Below are positions 9,148 through 15,841 of a DNA stretch of 17,963 nucleotides, in pieces (the first letter of the stretch is position 1; each line of letters starts with the position of its first letter). A model generated the notes under the pieces. That model had not been told where the DNA came from, did no database searches, and saw only the letters and a list, made by a program, of their open reading frames with translations. The DNA lies in assembly GCF_946481715.1 (NCBI RefSeq), contig NZ_CAMLOV010000118.1, forward strand, positions 1 through 17,963, written 5' to 3'. The translations under genes and the position numbers were made by a program. This DNA comes from an uncultured Mucilaginibacter sp. Its GTDB lineage: Bacteria > Bacteroidota > Bacteroidia > Sphingobacteriales > Sphingobacteriaceae.

Positions 9148-10728
9148 TCCCCCTACCCAGAGATTTCCTTTGGTATCCTCAATGAGTGCGGATACATAAG
9201 GTGACCTGATATCCGTTTTTTTAAAGGGGGGCGAAAATATTTTTTTATCCCTGTCAAATATTTGCAAACCCGCATCAAAAGTGCCTATCCATAACCGGTT
9301 CGATGAATCTTCCAGGATATTCCACACGCGGTCATCGGCAATGCTGGTGGGCACCTTGTCATTATGCTTGTAATGGATAAATTTTTTTCCGTCGAAATGG
9401 TCCAGCCCGCCAAAATAGGTACCTATCCATAGCTGCTGATCGTGGTCGATACATAAGCTTACAATATTATCGCTGCTGAGGCTGTTCGGGTTTCCCGGAT
9501 CATGTTTATACTGGGTAAACTTACCTGTTTTGCGATCAAAATAACTTAAACCGCCACCATTGGTCCCGATCCATAAATTACCTTTTCTATCCTCAGCAAA
9601 TTGATTAACATCTTCAAAACTAAGACTCCGGGGATCTGACGAAAAATGCCTGTATAACGGGAACCTGATAATATTTTTATGATAATAACTTATCCCTTCT
9701 CTAAGTGTACGGGCCCACATAATGCCTTTGTTGTCTTTATAAAGCCATACAATGTTCTGTCCCAATGATTTTGCGTCATCTTCCCTGTTCAGTAAATAAG
9801 TAATTTTTTGGCTTTTTTTATCCAATACATTTATCCCGCCATGGTCAGTGGAGATCCATATAAGGCCGTCATCGGCCTGAATAATGTTGGTGATGATGTT
9901 CGACGTAAGTGGTGTCTCCGCCGATTCTTTTGAAATTTGCCGGAACCGTCCCGTCCGGGGGCTGTAATAATAGGCACGGGAGTCTATATTCGGATTAAAC
10001 ACCCAGAGATCGCCCTCATTGTCAATAGTTATCGAATAGTTCCTGCCCTTATTATTAGCAGCTTTTTTAAAAATATCTGTATAGTACGTAATCGCATTAC
10101 GTTTTACGTCAAATAGCTCCACTACGCCGTCGTCATAAGCAAGCCATAAATTCCCGCTTGCATCCTGCTCAATGTCTGTAACTGAATTTGAATATAATGA
10201 TGGGTCGGAACTATGGTGATGATAATAACGCGTGGCAGTTTTTTTCAGCTCGTTATACCTGTACAGGCCCGAATCAGGACACAAAAACCAGAAGTCGCCT
10301 TTGCCGTTGTTAAGTATTTTGGAAACGAACGTATACCTTGGAAGTTTGAAAGAATCGAGTATCGGCAATACATCATTGTTAAACTGCTCCGTTTCGGGGT
10401 CATAAAAGGAATATCCGGCCCGCGTTCTTATCCATAATTTCTTGTCGGGCCCTTCACAAATATTTTTTATGTAATCATCATTAATGGAGTTTTTGTTATT
10501 TGCGTCATGCTTAAATACCTTGAAACTATAACCGTCATAACGGTTAAGGCCCGAAGCCGTGCCGAACCACATGAAGCCCTTGGTGTCTTTTAATATACAA
10601 TTAACCTGGTTGTGAGATAGCCCGTTGCTTATATTGAGCTGCGAAAACTGGTATTGGCTGTTTTGCGCAAAATTGTTGGTGTAAGCAAAAAACAACACTG
10701 AAACAACAATATAAAGTTTTACACGCAT
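9145..10728 (-). CDS. HTCS regulator, N-terminal part: signal peptide and periplasmic beta-propeller sensor (truncated)
   Basis: Upstream portion of the HTCS gene, 527 aa from ATG 10728; a TTG at 10731 is a less likely start. A Sec signal peptide (about residues 1-21, ending NNFAQ) sends it to the periplasm. Eleven Reg_prop blades follow, each with a [KG]x[LM]W[FIV] core, for example GFMWFGT, GNLWIGT and NRLWIGT. The frame stops at the TAA in blade 11. Three more blades lie after the stop, giving 14, the usual two seven-bladed propellers of an HTCS sensor. Joined, the protein would be 1404 residues plus the stop, a normal HTCS length. As it stands the product would be a secreted, partial propeller that cannot signal unless the stop is read through. 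HTCS sensors bind oligosaccharides released from the target glycan. The ligand is not readable here. Confidence 0.85.
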   Translation of the reverse strand: MRVKLYIVVSVLFFAYTNNFAQNSQYQFSQLNISNGLSHNQVNCILKDTKGFMWFGTASGLNRYDGYSFKVFKHDANNKNSINDDYIKNICEGPDKKLWIRTRAGYSFYDPETEQFNNDVLPILDSFKLPRYTFVSKILNNGKGDFWFLCPDSGLYRYNELKKTATRYYHHHSSDPSLYSNSVTDIEQDASGNLWLAYDDGVVELFDVKRNAITYYTDIFKKAANNKGRNYSITIDNEGDLWVFNPNIDSRAYYYSPRTGRFRQISKESAETPLTSNIITNIIQADDGLIWISTDHGGINVLDKKSQKITYLLNREDDAKSLGQNIVWLYKDNKGIMWARTLREGISYYHKNIIRFPLYRHFSSDPRSLSFEDVNQFAEDRKGNLWIGTNGGGLSYFDRKTGKFTQYKHDPGNPNSLSSDNIVSLCIDHDQQLWIGTYFGGLDHFDGKKFIHYKHNDKVPTSIADDRVWNILEDSSNRLWIGTFDAGLQIFDRDKKIFSPPFKKTDIRSPYVSALIEDTKGNLWVGG

Positions 10729-11620
10729 CAAAATTCAGTTGAGATCTTCGAAATCAGGAACCCGGCCCTTAGCAAGCCGGTCCACTACCGTAGCATAAAA
10801 GTAAGATAAATTAGTAATTAACGAGGTAAAGTGGTGATTCCTTTATTTGATCAGCGGAATATAAATAACCTACCTCTGAAGCAGATGAGCTGCCGATGCT
10901 ATGGTACGGGCCATGCCTGAACTTACAGTGAAATAAAGCTTGTTACAGAAGTGGGCAATTTAGCACCATAAAACAGGCTGTCCGCTATATCTTTTTTGTC
11001 CTAATACTGGCCAAAGGTCGGGTTAAAACCCCTCTCCCTAAGTTGCGCATCAAAACGTTCAAAAACACCATAAATAAACCTTAAAAGGTGATTTTTATTT
11101 CGAAGTGCCTACAAAACGTTCAATAAATTGCATTATTCAAGTGACCTTTGCGGGACCTCTAATATATTATTGTAATTTGAACTTAAAATACCTCAACTTA
11201 AATACTTCTTATGCGCTTTACCTGTCGACTAACATATTCAATGGCCGTTCTTACAAACTGTCCAGGGGAAACTAATTAATCAAAGCGATGGTTAAGCTAT
11301 GATTATGGATTAAGGCACCTATTCAAATTAAATTTTGACTAATGAATATTCTAAATAAAAGTGCCGAAGACGTAATCAGCAAAGGGCAAAAAAACAGCTG
11401 AAAATTTGCTTTAGATTGTTGATCGCAATGCAGATAATCTCGCGTTGTACATCTTTATTTCCACCAAAAATATCTCAATGTAGTTTGAACAGTTTAGAAG
11501 ATTTCTTATCTTTATATCGTAAGATTTGTGATTAATCTGCATCAAAAAAATGGTTAGTAATTCGGTGCGTAGTACATCGAGGACCATATAAGGTATTGTG
11601 AGTCAATGGGGTTTTAGTCG
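10729..11620. other. Gene-poor region upstream of the HTCS
   Basis: About 890 bp with no supported gene on either strand. It should contain the HTCS promoter. The best -7-like element I see is TACTTTTA on the minus strand at 10796-10803, one mismatch from TAnnTTTG and about 68 bp before the ATG; I do not see a matching -33. A 12-bp direct repeat lies at 11051 and 11112. The right end adjoins the integration-scar features, so part of this stretch may be decayed mobile-element DNA. Confidence 0.5.
11051..11123. repeat. Direct repeat CAAAACGTTCAA, two copies
   Basis: Identical 12-mers at 11051-11062 and 11112-11123, 61 bp apart, each centred on the palindrome AACGTT. They lie in non-coding DNA, about 320 bp upstream of the HTCS start. 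They could be regulator sites or recombinase arm sites; the sequence alone does not decide. Confidence 0.4.
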
Positions 11621-11621
11621 T

Positions 11622-11643
11622 GTTCGATTCCCCTACGGGCTAC
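11622..11643 (+). repeat. tRNA 3'-end-like sequence, candidate attachment site (copy 1)
   Basis: GTTCGATTCCCCTACGGGCTAC resembles the T-loop, 3' T-stem and acceptor strand of a tRNA. The upstream bases (TCGTG before TTCGATT) do not pair with CCCCT, and no matching acceptor 5' strand is present within 100 bp, so a functional tRNA is absent. A terminator follows at once, as after a real tRNA gene. Such 3'-end copies are what integration into a tRNA gene leaves at the far end of the element. The 16 bp at 11628-11643 recur at 12124-12139 with one mismatch. Confidence 0.5.
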
Positions 11644-11644
11644 G

Positions 11645-11676
11645 AAGCCGCTTTACGAAAGTAGAGCGGCTTTTTT
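11645..11676 (+). terminator. Strong intrinsic terminator with GAAA tetraloop
   Basis: The 12-bp stem AAGCCGCTTTAC / GTAGAGCGGCTT (one T-G wobble) closes a GAAA tetraloop and is followed by a run of six T (11671-11676). This is a textbook plus-strand Rho-independent terminator. It sits 1 bp after the tRNA-like sequence and no gene now ends there, so it probably once served a tRNA transcript. Confidence 0.85.
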
Positions 11677-11746
11677 GTTTGCAAGCAAAGTTGAGCCTTT
11701 TTATATCTTAGGTCTAAGTTTTCCAAAAATTAGATCGGCGGCGAAT

Positions 11747-12010
11747 ATGGCAGCAGCAGCATTAAACAAATATATCGAGATAAAAAAACTCTCTAACCCA
11801 GAGCGCTCATTCAAAAGATTAGAAAATGAGTTTATCGACATTATGTACCCTGACCATTTTTCCAACAACAGTTTAGTAATGCTACTTGATGTAGGTATTG
11901 ATGGAAATAAAATGGAAGACATTGCATGGTTAAAACAACTTTTAGACCCGGTTTTAGTTGAAATTGGCGAATCAAATTATTTTTTGGAACCCTATGTTCG
12001 GAAAAGCTAA
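11747..12010 (+). CDS. Small hypothetical protein between the att-like repeats
   Basis: An 87-aa frame from ATG 11747 to a TAA. The same frame is open back to a TTG at 11675, but those codons lie in the T-run and flanking sequence of the terminator, so the ATG is preferred. The product is soluble-looking and mixed-charge (starts MAAAALNKYIEIKKLSNPER, ends NYFLEPYVRKS), with no signal peptide, membrane segment or motif that I recognise. It is the only plus-strand gene candidate of this size in the window and lies wholly between two copies of the att-like core. It could be a genuine small cargo gene, the end of a decayed one, or a chance frame. I assign no function. Confidence 0.4.
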   Translation: MAAAALNKYIEIKKLSNPERSFKRLENEFIDIMYPDHFSNNSLVMLLDVGIDGNKMEDIAWLKQLLDPVLVEIGESNYFLEPYVRKS

Positions 12011-12123
12011 AGCAAAGCCAAATACGTTTAAAAAATATATGCTTAATCTTATATATAGTTCAATTTAACGTAGAAAGTCATCCCGCTAATTGCTTCAAAT
12101 CCTCCAAAAGCGGTTCGATATCC

Positions 12124-12139
12124 TTCCGCTACGGGCTAC
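12124..12139 (+). repeat. Candidate attachment-site core (copy 2)
   Basis: TTCCGCTACGGGCTAC matches 11628-11643 at 15 of 16 positions, including an exact 11-bp CTACGGGCTAC. A GTTCGAT (12113-12119) also precedes it, as in copy 1, but 5 bp further out. The copies are 496 bp apart in the same orientation. Confidence 0.5.
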
Positions 12140-12167
12140 TTAAAACAATGTCAAAAGGCCATTTTAT

Positions 12168-12235
12168 TCACCAAAACTCACCAAAAAAGTGACGTGGACG
12201 GGGAGTAAATTAAGGAATAGAAAACGCTCACCAAA
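12168..12235 (+). repeat. Three TCACCAAA repeats, candidate recombinase arm sites
   Basis: TCACCAAA occurs at 12168-12175, 12178-12185 and 12228-12235, spaced 10 and 50 bp, so all three lie on the same face of the helix. They lie between the second att-like core and an integrase gene fragment, where arm-type binding sites of a tyrosine recombinase are expected. The function is inferred from position and spacing. No gene is visible in the rest of 12011-12332. Confidence 0.4.
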
Positions 12236-12332
12236 TTTCGTTTAATTAGCTGACATACAGCATATTCAGCAAATAAACATCTTGTTCAGCCGTAATTGCA
12301 AGTTTAATTTTGTTAACTACTAATTGCTTGTT

Positions 12333-12407
12333 ATGAACACAAATTTCAATCTGCTTTTTTATTTAAAGAAGCCAAAAGCCTGGAATAAGGGTCTAAAAAC
12401 CATATGA
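12333..12407 (+). pseudogene. Tyrosine recombinase (integrase) N-terminal fragment
   Basis: ATG 12333 opens 24 codons (MNTNFNLLFYLKKPKAWNKG and four more) before a TGA. The first ~16 residues match the characteristic start of Bacteroidota tyrosine recombinases, whose arm-DNA-binding domain begins with a pattern like M..NF.LLFYLKKPKN. After KPK the sequence diverges, and more than 350 residues of the usual enzyme, including the catalytic domain, are missing. The fragment ends 10 bp before the GH92 stop codon on the other strand. It appears to be the stub of an element lost by deletion. Family recognition rests on this short match only. Confidence 0.6.
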
Positions 12408-12417
12408 TGATATTCCA

Positions 12418-14664
12418 TTATAATGGTGTGTTTTTTAAGTAGATTTCTAATTTGCCACCCTCCATAATGTCAGTATAGCGGATTAAATTATCCGTAATCG
12501 TTCGCCCGTTCAATTTTACGGTTTGGATATATTTGTTTTGTTGCGTCAAACCGTAACAATATATCCGAAATTCTCTCCCATTTTTCAATTTTATGGCTAC
12601 TTTATTAAACAATGGGGAACAAAGTATAAATTCACCCGAAACAGGGTTTAAAGGATAGAAACCCATAGACGCGAACATATACCAGGCGGACATTTGGCCG
12701 GCATCATCGTTTCCACCTAAGCCCCCGGGCCCGTCGTTGTATTCTTCGGCTAATATTTTGCGTACTACAACCTGTGTTTTCCATAGCGACGGGGTATAGT
12801 TATACATGAATGGGATTTGATGTCCGGGTTCATTGCCATGCCAGTATTCATTTTTAGCAAAAAGAGTATCCAACTCGCTTTCAAGCTTAACCGGGCCGCC
12901 CATTAACCGGGCAAGCCCGGGCACATCTTGCGGAACATAAAAAGTATATTGCCTTGGTGTTCCTTCGGTGATATAAGTTTGCCTCACATCCGGATCAAAA
13001 ATTTTAGTCCAATTACCATTTTGCATTCGCCCCCTTACAAAACCCGCAGCCGGATCAAATACATTTTTGTAATTATCTGCCCTTTTCATCAATGATCTGT
13101 AATCTGCATCAAACCCTAATTTTTTCGCCAACTGCGCCAAGGCATAATCATCATAAGCATACTCCATGGTACGGCTTACCTGCTCCATCTTATGAAAAGC
13201 ATCCTTAACGCTGTCTTCCAATGGTATATAGCCATATTTCAGATATGAGATTAGCCCTCGCCGGCCTTTGCCATTTTTATAGTCCTGTTCTTTTTCAGGC
13301 AGATCAAATGCATTTCTCCTCATTAACCGATATGCTTCGGAAACATGAGCAGTGGCAATGCCCTTTAAATAGGCCGATGCAATAATGGATGTAGTATGAT
13401 CGCCGATCATTTCCGATGTGTAGCTATTCCAGCAGGGGAAAATCGGCAGCCAGCCGCCCTGCTCTCCTTTTAGCATCAGCGACTGAACAAGATCATTTAC
13501 CAACTGGGGGCGGAGTATTTCTAAAAGTGGCACTTGCGCCCGGTAGATATCCCATAATGAAAAGTCGTCGTAATAATTACCATTACCCATTTTTTCTAAC
13601 TGATAATTACTTGCAAAACGGGGGTAAACACCATCAACATCGTTATACAAACGGGGATGCTGCATGGCATGATAAAATGAGGTGTAAAAAATATGTTTAT
13701 CAGTTTTGTTTGTAGTAGTTACCGTTATCTGCCTTAAAGTCTGCTGCCATACTTGTCTGCACTTTGCCACGGTATTAACAAAATCCCATCCCGGCAACTC
13801 GACAGCAAGGTTTTTACGCGCACCTTGCAGACTGCTAAAAGATGTACCAACCTTTATAGACAGCTTTTCGCCTTTTCTCATCTTAAAACCTAAAAACGCG
13901 CCTATGCTTTTTTGCGCAGCGATACTGTCTTTTATAAAAACCTTATCGCCGGCAAACGTGCCCTTGGTTACCAGTATTTTATTTATTTTAATTACAAAAT
14001 AACCGTTAAACCCTGCAGATTTTCCCCAGCCCTGGTAAATACGGTGTACAGGATTATAGCCATATATCTCCCCTTTTTTTGCATCAATTTTAATATAGCC
14101 TTCTCCATAATCGCTATTGGGCGTAATCAAAAGGTAGAGACTATCCGTTGCATCGGCGGTAAATTCCATCATGCCGCATCGTGGTGTAGCGGTAACAGCA
14201 GCACGTATTTTGTATGATAAAAGTTTAAGCCGATAAACATAGGGGGACGATTGCTCATCCTTATGATCAAATTTGGCAGAATAATTTACGGTTTTCAAAC
14301 TGCCTGTTACCGGCATTATGGTTAAGCTTCCATAATCCTGCATACATGAGCCACTTATCCAGTGCGAGCCTCTAAATCCGCTAAAAAAATTGTCTTTATA
14401 ATAATACGGCGGTGTGCATTTTGATTCTGATGCTTGTGTCTGCGGCGTCCATTGCGTCATGGCAAAAGGGGTACATACTGATGGTATTGTATTGGCAAAA
14501 TTTTCCTGCACCGAGCCTAATTTTAATGCTGATGGCGTAGTACTGCTTGCCGTTCCGGATAAGGGATTAACATATTTAACAAGGTTTGACTCCTGTGCAA
14601 ATGCCCCCGCGCATGTCGTAGATAATAGTATTAATAAAAAAAACACTCTTGCATTTAACGTCAT
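12418..14664 (-). CDS. GH92 family glycoside hydrolase (alpha-mannosidase type)
   Basis: 748 aa, normal GH92 length, with a Sec signal peptide (about 1-23, ending GAFAQ) and no lipobox, so probably periplasmic or secreted. The N-terminal beta-sandwich begins at YVNPLSGT (31) and includes GFRGSHWISG (96-105). The (alpha/alpha)6 catalytic domain carries WDIYRAQ.PL (371-380), TEGTPRQYTFYVPQD (566-580), GNEPGHQIPF (610-619) and GNDDAGQMSAWYMF (651-664). GH92 enzymes are calcium-dependent, inverting exo-alpha-mannosidases acting on alpha-1,2/1,3/1,4/1,6 linkages; Glu567 and Asp654 are the likely acid and base. Linkage specificity cannot be assigned. The first position of the usual G-D-x-D motif is Asn652, a common variant. 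It is last in the right-hand gene block, 87 bp beyond the inositol oxygenase stop and separated from it by a strong hairpin. Confidence 0.94.
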   Translation of the reverse strand: MTLNARVFFLLILLSTTCAGAFAQESNLVKYVNPLSGTASSTTPSALKLGSVQENFANTIPSVCTPFAMTQWTPQTQASESKCTPPYYYKDNFFSGFRGSHWISGSCMQDYGSLTIMPVTGSLKTVNYSAKFDHKDEQSSPYVYRLKLLSYKIRAAVTATPRCGMMEFTADATDSLYLLITPNSDYGEGYIKIDAKKGEIYGYNPVHRIYQGWGKSAGFNGYFVIKINKILVTKGTFAGDKVFIKDSIAAQKSIGAFLGFKMRKGEKLSIKVGTSFSSLQGARKNLAVELPGWDFVNTVAKCRQVWQQTLRQITVTTTNKTDKHIFYTSFYHAMQHPRLYNDVDGVYPRFASNYQLEKMGNGNYYDDFSLWDIYRAQVPLLEILRPQLVNDLVQSLMLKGEQGGWLPIFPCWNSYTSEMIGDHTTSIIASAYLKGIATAHVSEAYRLMRRNAFDLPEKEQDYKNGKGRRGLISYLKYGYIPLEDSVKDAFHKMEQVSRTMEYAYDDYALAQLAKKLGFDADYRSLMKRADNYKNVFDPAAGFVRGRMQNGNWTKIFDPDVRQTYITEGTPRQYTFYVPQDVPGLARLMGGPVKLESELDTLFAKNEYWHGNEPGHQIPFMYNYTPSLWKTQVVVRKILAEEYNDGPGGLGGNDDAGQMSAWYMFASMGFYPLNPVSGEFILCSPLFNKVAIKLKNGREFRIYCYGLTQQNKYIQTVKLNGRTITDNLIRYTDIMEGGKLEIYLKNTPL

Positions 14665-14709
14665 TACTAATCGTAGTGAAGATTAATCTCAATTCTAATA
14701 TGGTAATAA

Positions 14710-14747
14710 TATTCAATGCCGTTTAGCTTACTAAACGGCATTGAATA
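14710..14747 (-). terminator. Perfect 17-bp hairpin between inositol oxygenase and GH92
   Basis: Arms 14710-14726 and 14731-14747 are perfectly complementary around a 4-nt loop; the core is CAATGCCGTTTAG / CTAAACGGCATTG. It begins 4 bp after the inositol oxygenase stop. On the minus strand only a weak AT-rich tract follows (ATTATTACC), and on the plus strand a short A-rich one, so it may act as a terminator, an attenuator or an mRNA 3'-end stabiliser. Either way it separates inositol oxygenase from GH92 expression. Confidence 0.65.
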
Positions 14748-14751
14748 AAAT

Positions 14752-15624
14752 CTATAATTTAACAGTTGCCGGAAGGTATTTAGCGATCAGATCTTCATAA
14801 TAAGGTTTTAATTCAGAAACCACGGGCGGCTCCGGGCTTTTTGAATACAGGTCATAAGGATTAAATTTATCAACCCATTTAAACATCTCATGGTCATGTG
14901 CATTAAGTAAATGATCATAAGCATGCTCACGATGCTGTGAATAAAATGAGTGATAGCGAATCATGTACAAGCCGGGTTCAGGCAGATAATCCTTTGTTAA
15001 ATGATACAGGTATTCATCATGCCCCCATGATAAATGCACGTTGTCCATTCCGCAGTGCTTCGAGTAAACACCATATTTGGTATTGTAGCGCTCATCATTT
15101 ACATCAGGATTATCCGAAAAAAATTCAGGATAAACTATTTTGTCCGAAAACTTACATCCTACCGGGTATGAGTCGCCCACAACGTTCCATTGCGGCTCGC
15201 CAAACAGGCAAAGTACCTTACCCAGGTCATGTATAAAACCGGTAAGCACAAACCAGTCCGGGTGCCCGTCGGCGCGTATGGCTTCGGCAGTTTGCAGCAG
15301 GTGCTGCAGCTGATCAAGTTGTAAATCAGGATCAGAGTCATCTATTAGTGTATTAAGGTACTCCATTGCTGACCACCACGGCATTTCCTTCTTGTCAAAC
15401 TTCAAAAAGTTAGCCTTTTTGGCTAAAACATTTTCATAGGTTTGATATTTATGATTAAGCCGGTAAAACTCACGCACGCCGTCTATCTCCGGGCTGTCAT
15501 AGTTTCTGAATTCATCCTTTTCCTTAGCCGGCTTTCCGGCCTCCGGGTATCTTTTAAGTACATCCTCGTCCCAATCTTCAAGACTGTGTAAAGGCGACAT
15601 TTCATCTTTAGGTAGTTTTGTCAT
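14752..15624 (-). CDS. myo-Inositol oxygenase (MIOX)
   Basis: 290 aa, close to the ~285 aa of animal and plant MIOX. The enzyme is a cytoplasmic non-haem di-iron oxygenase converting myo-inositol plus O2 to D-glucuronate; no signal peptide is present, as expected. Family motifs are intact: DDSDPDL (95-101), QTAEAIR (111-117), HPDW (121), GFIHDLGK (129-136), [10 protein letters not shown] (142-151), SWGHDEYLY (199-207), RYHSFY (223-228) and FNPYDLY (254-260). The six iron ligands of the mouse enzyme correspond to His108, His132, Asp133, His202, His225 and Asp258, all present. Glucuronate would feed the uronate pathway also used for pectin sugars, which fits the GH28 gene upstream. A 217-bp gap with a LacI-like palindrome precedes it, so it probably has its own promoter. 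Family assignment is firm; physiological substrate is inferred. Confidence 0.96.
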   Translation of the reverse strand: MTKLPKDEMSPLHSLEDWDEDVLKRYPEAGKPAKEKDEFRNYDSPEIDGVREFYRLNHKYQTYENVLAKKANFLKFDKKEMPWWSAMEYLNTLIDDSDPDLQLDQLQHLLQTAEAIRADGHPDWFVLTGFIHDLGKVLCLFGEPQWNVVGDSYPVGCKFSDKIVYPEFFSDNPDVNDERYNTKYGVYSKHCGMDNVHLSWGHDEYLYHLTKDYLPEPGLYMIRYHSFYSQHREHAYDHLLNAHDHEMFKWVDKFNPYDLYSKSPEPPVVSELKPYYEDLIAKYLPATVKL

Positions 15625-15804
15625 AACTTTTATGGTTTAATAAGACTCTTTTTATTTGTGTAACTGTTTTACCAGCCGCCCGGATAAATAAATAAAACTG
15701 TGTAGTCGCAGCCTTAACGATGGTTGATTTATAATAAGTTTAACCGGATAATTTAAAGTTGATAAAATTTACGCTCATATATGATTTACCACAGCCTTTT
15801 ATTT

Positions 15805-15820
15805 ACGTAATCGTTTACGT
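15805..15820. promoter_or_regulatory. LacI-family-like operator upstream of inositol oxygenase
   Basis: ACGTAATCGTTTACGT is a palindrome at 14 of 16 positions with a central CpG. Within it, CGTAATCGTTTACG fits the LacI-family half-site pattern TGnAAnCGnTTnCA at 8 of 10 fixed positions. It lies 181 bp upstream of the MIOX ATG and 22 bp past the GH28 stop, in the only gap of this block longer than 100 bp. No LacI-type gene is in the window. I found no perfect TAnnTTTG promoter element in this gap. Confidence 0.4.
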
Positions 15821-15841
15821 GCTAATAATAAACCTATGCCG

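Noticed and set aside
9141..9160. Programmed frameshift at the G5 run (9149-9153) in the HTCS gene
   Set aside because: The sequence on both sides of the stop is in the same frame, and a shift would move the downstream domains out of frame. The ATG at 9143 in the other frame hits a stop after six codons.
10981..11085. Short minus-strand frame ending near 10981
   Set aside because: About 28 codons, low complexity and no motif or context supporting translation.
11550..11643. Complete tRNA gene
   Set aside because: Only the T-loop and 3' side look like a tRNA. The 5' T-stem does not pair with CCCCT and no acceptor 5' strand or anticodon arm can be drawn upstream.
12078..12125. Minus-strand tail reading RKDIEPLLEDLKQLAG before a TGA
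   Set aside because: It looks like the end of a protein but is only 16 codons and is preceded by a stop. It may be debris of a lost gene at the scar; too short to call.
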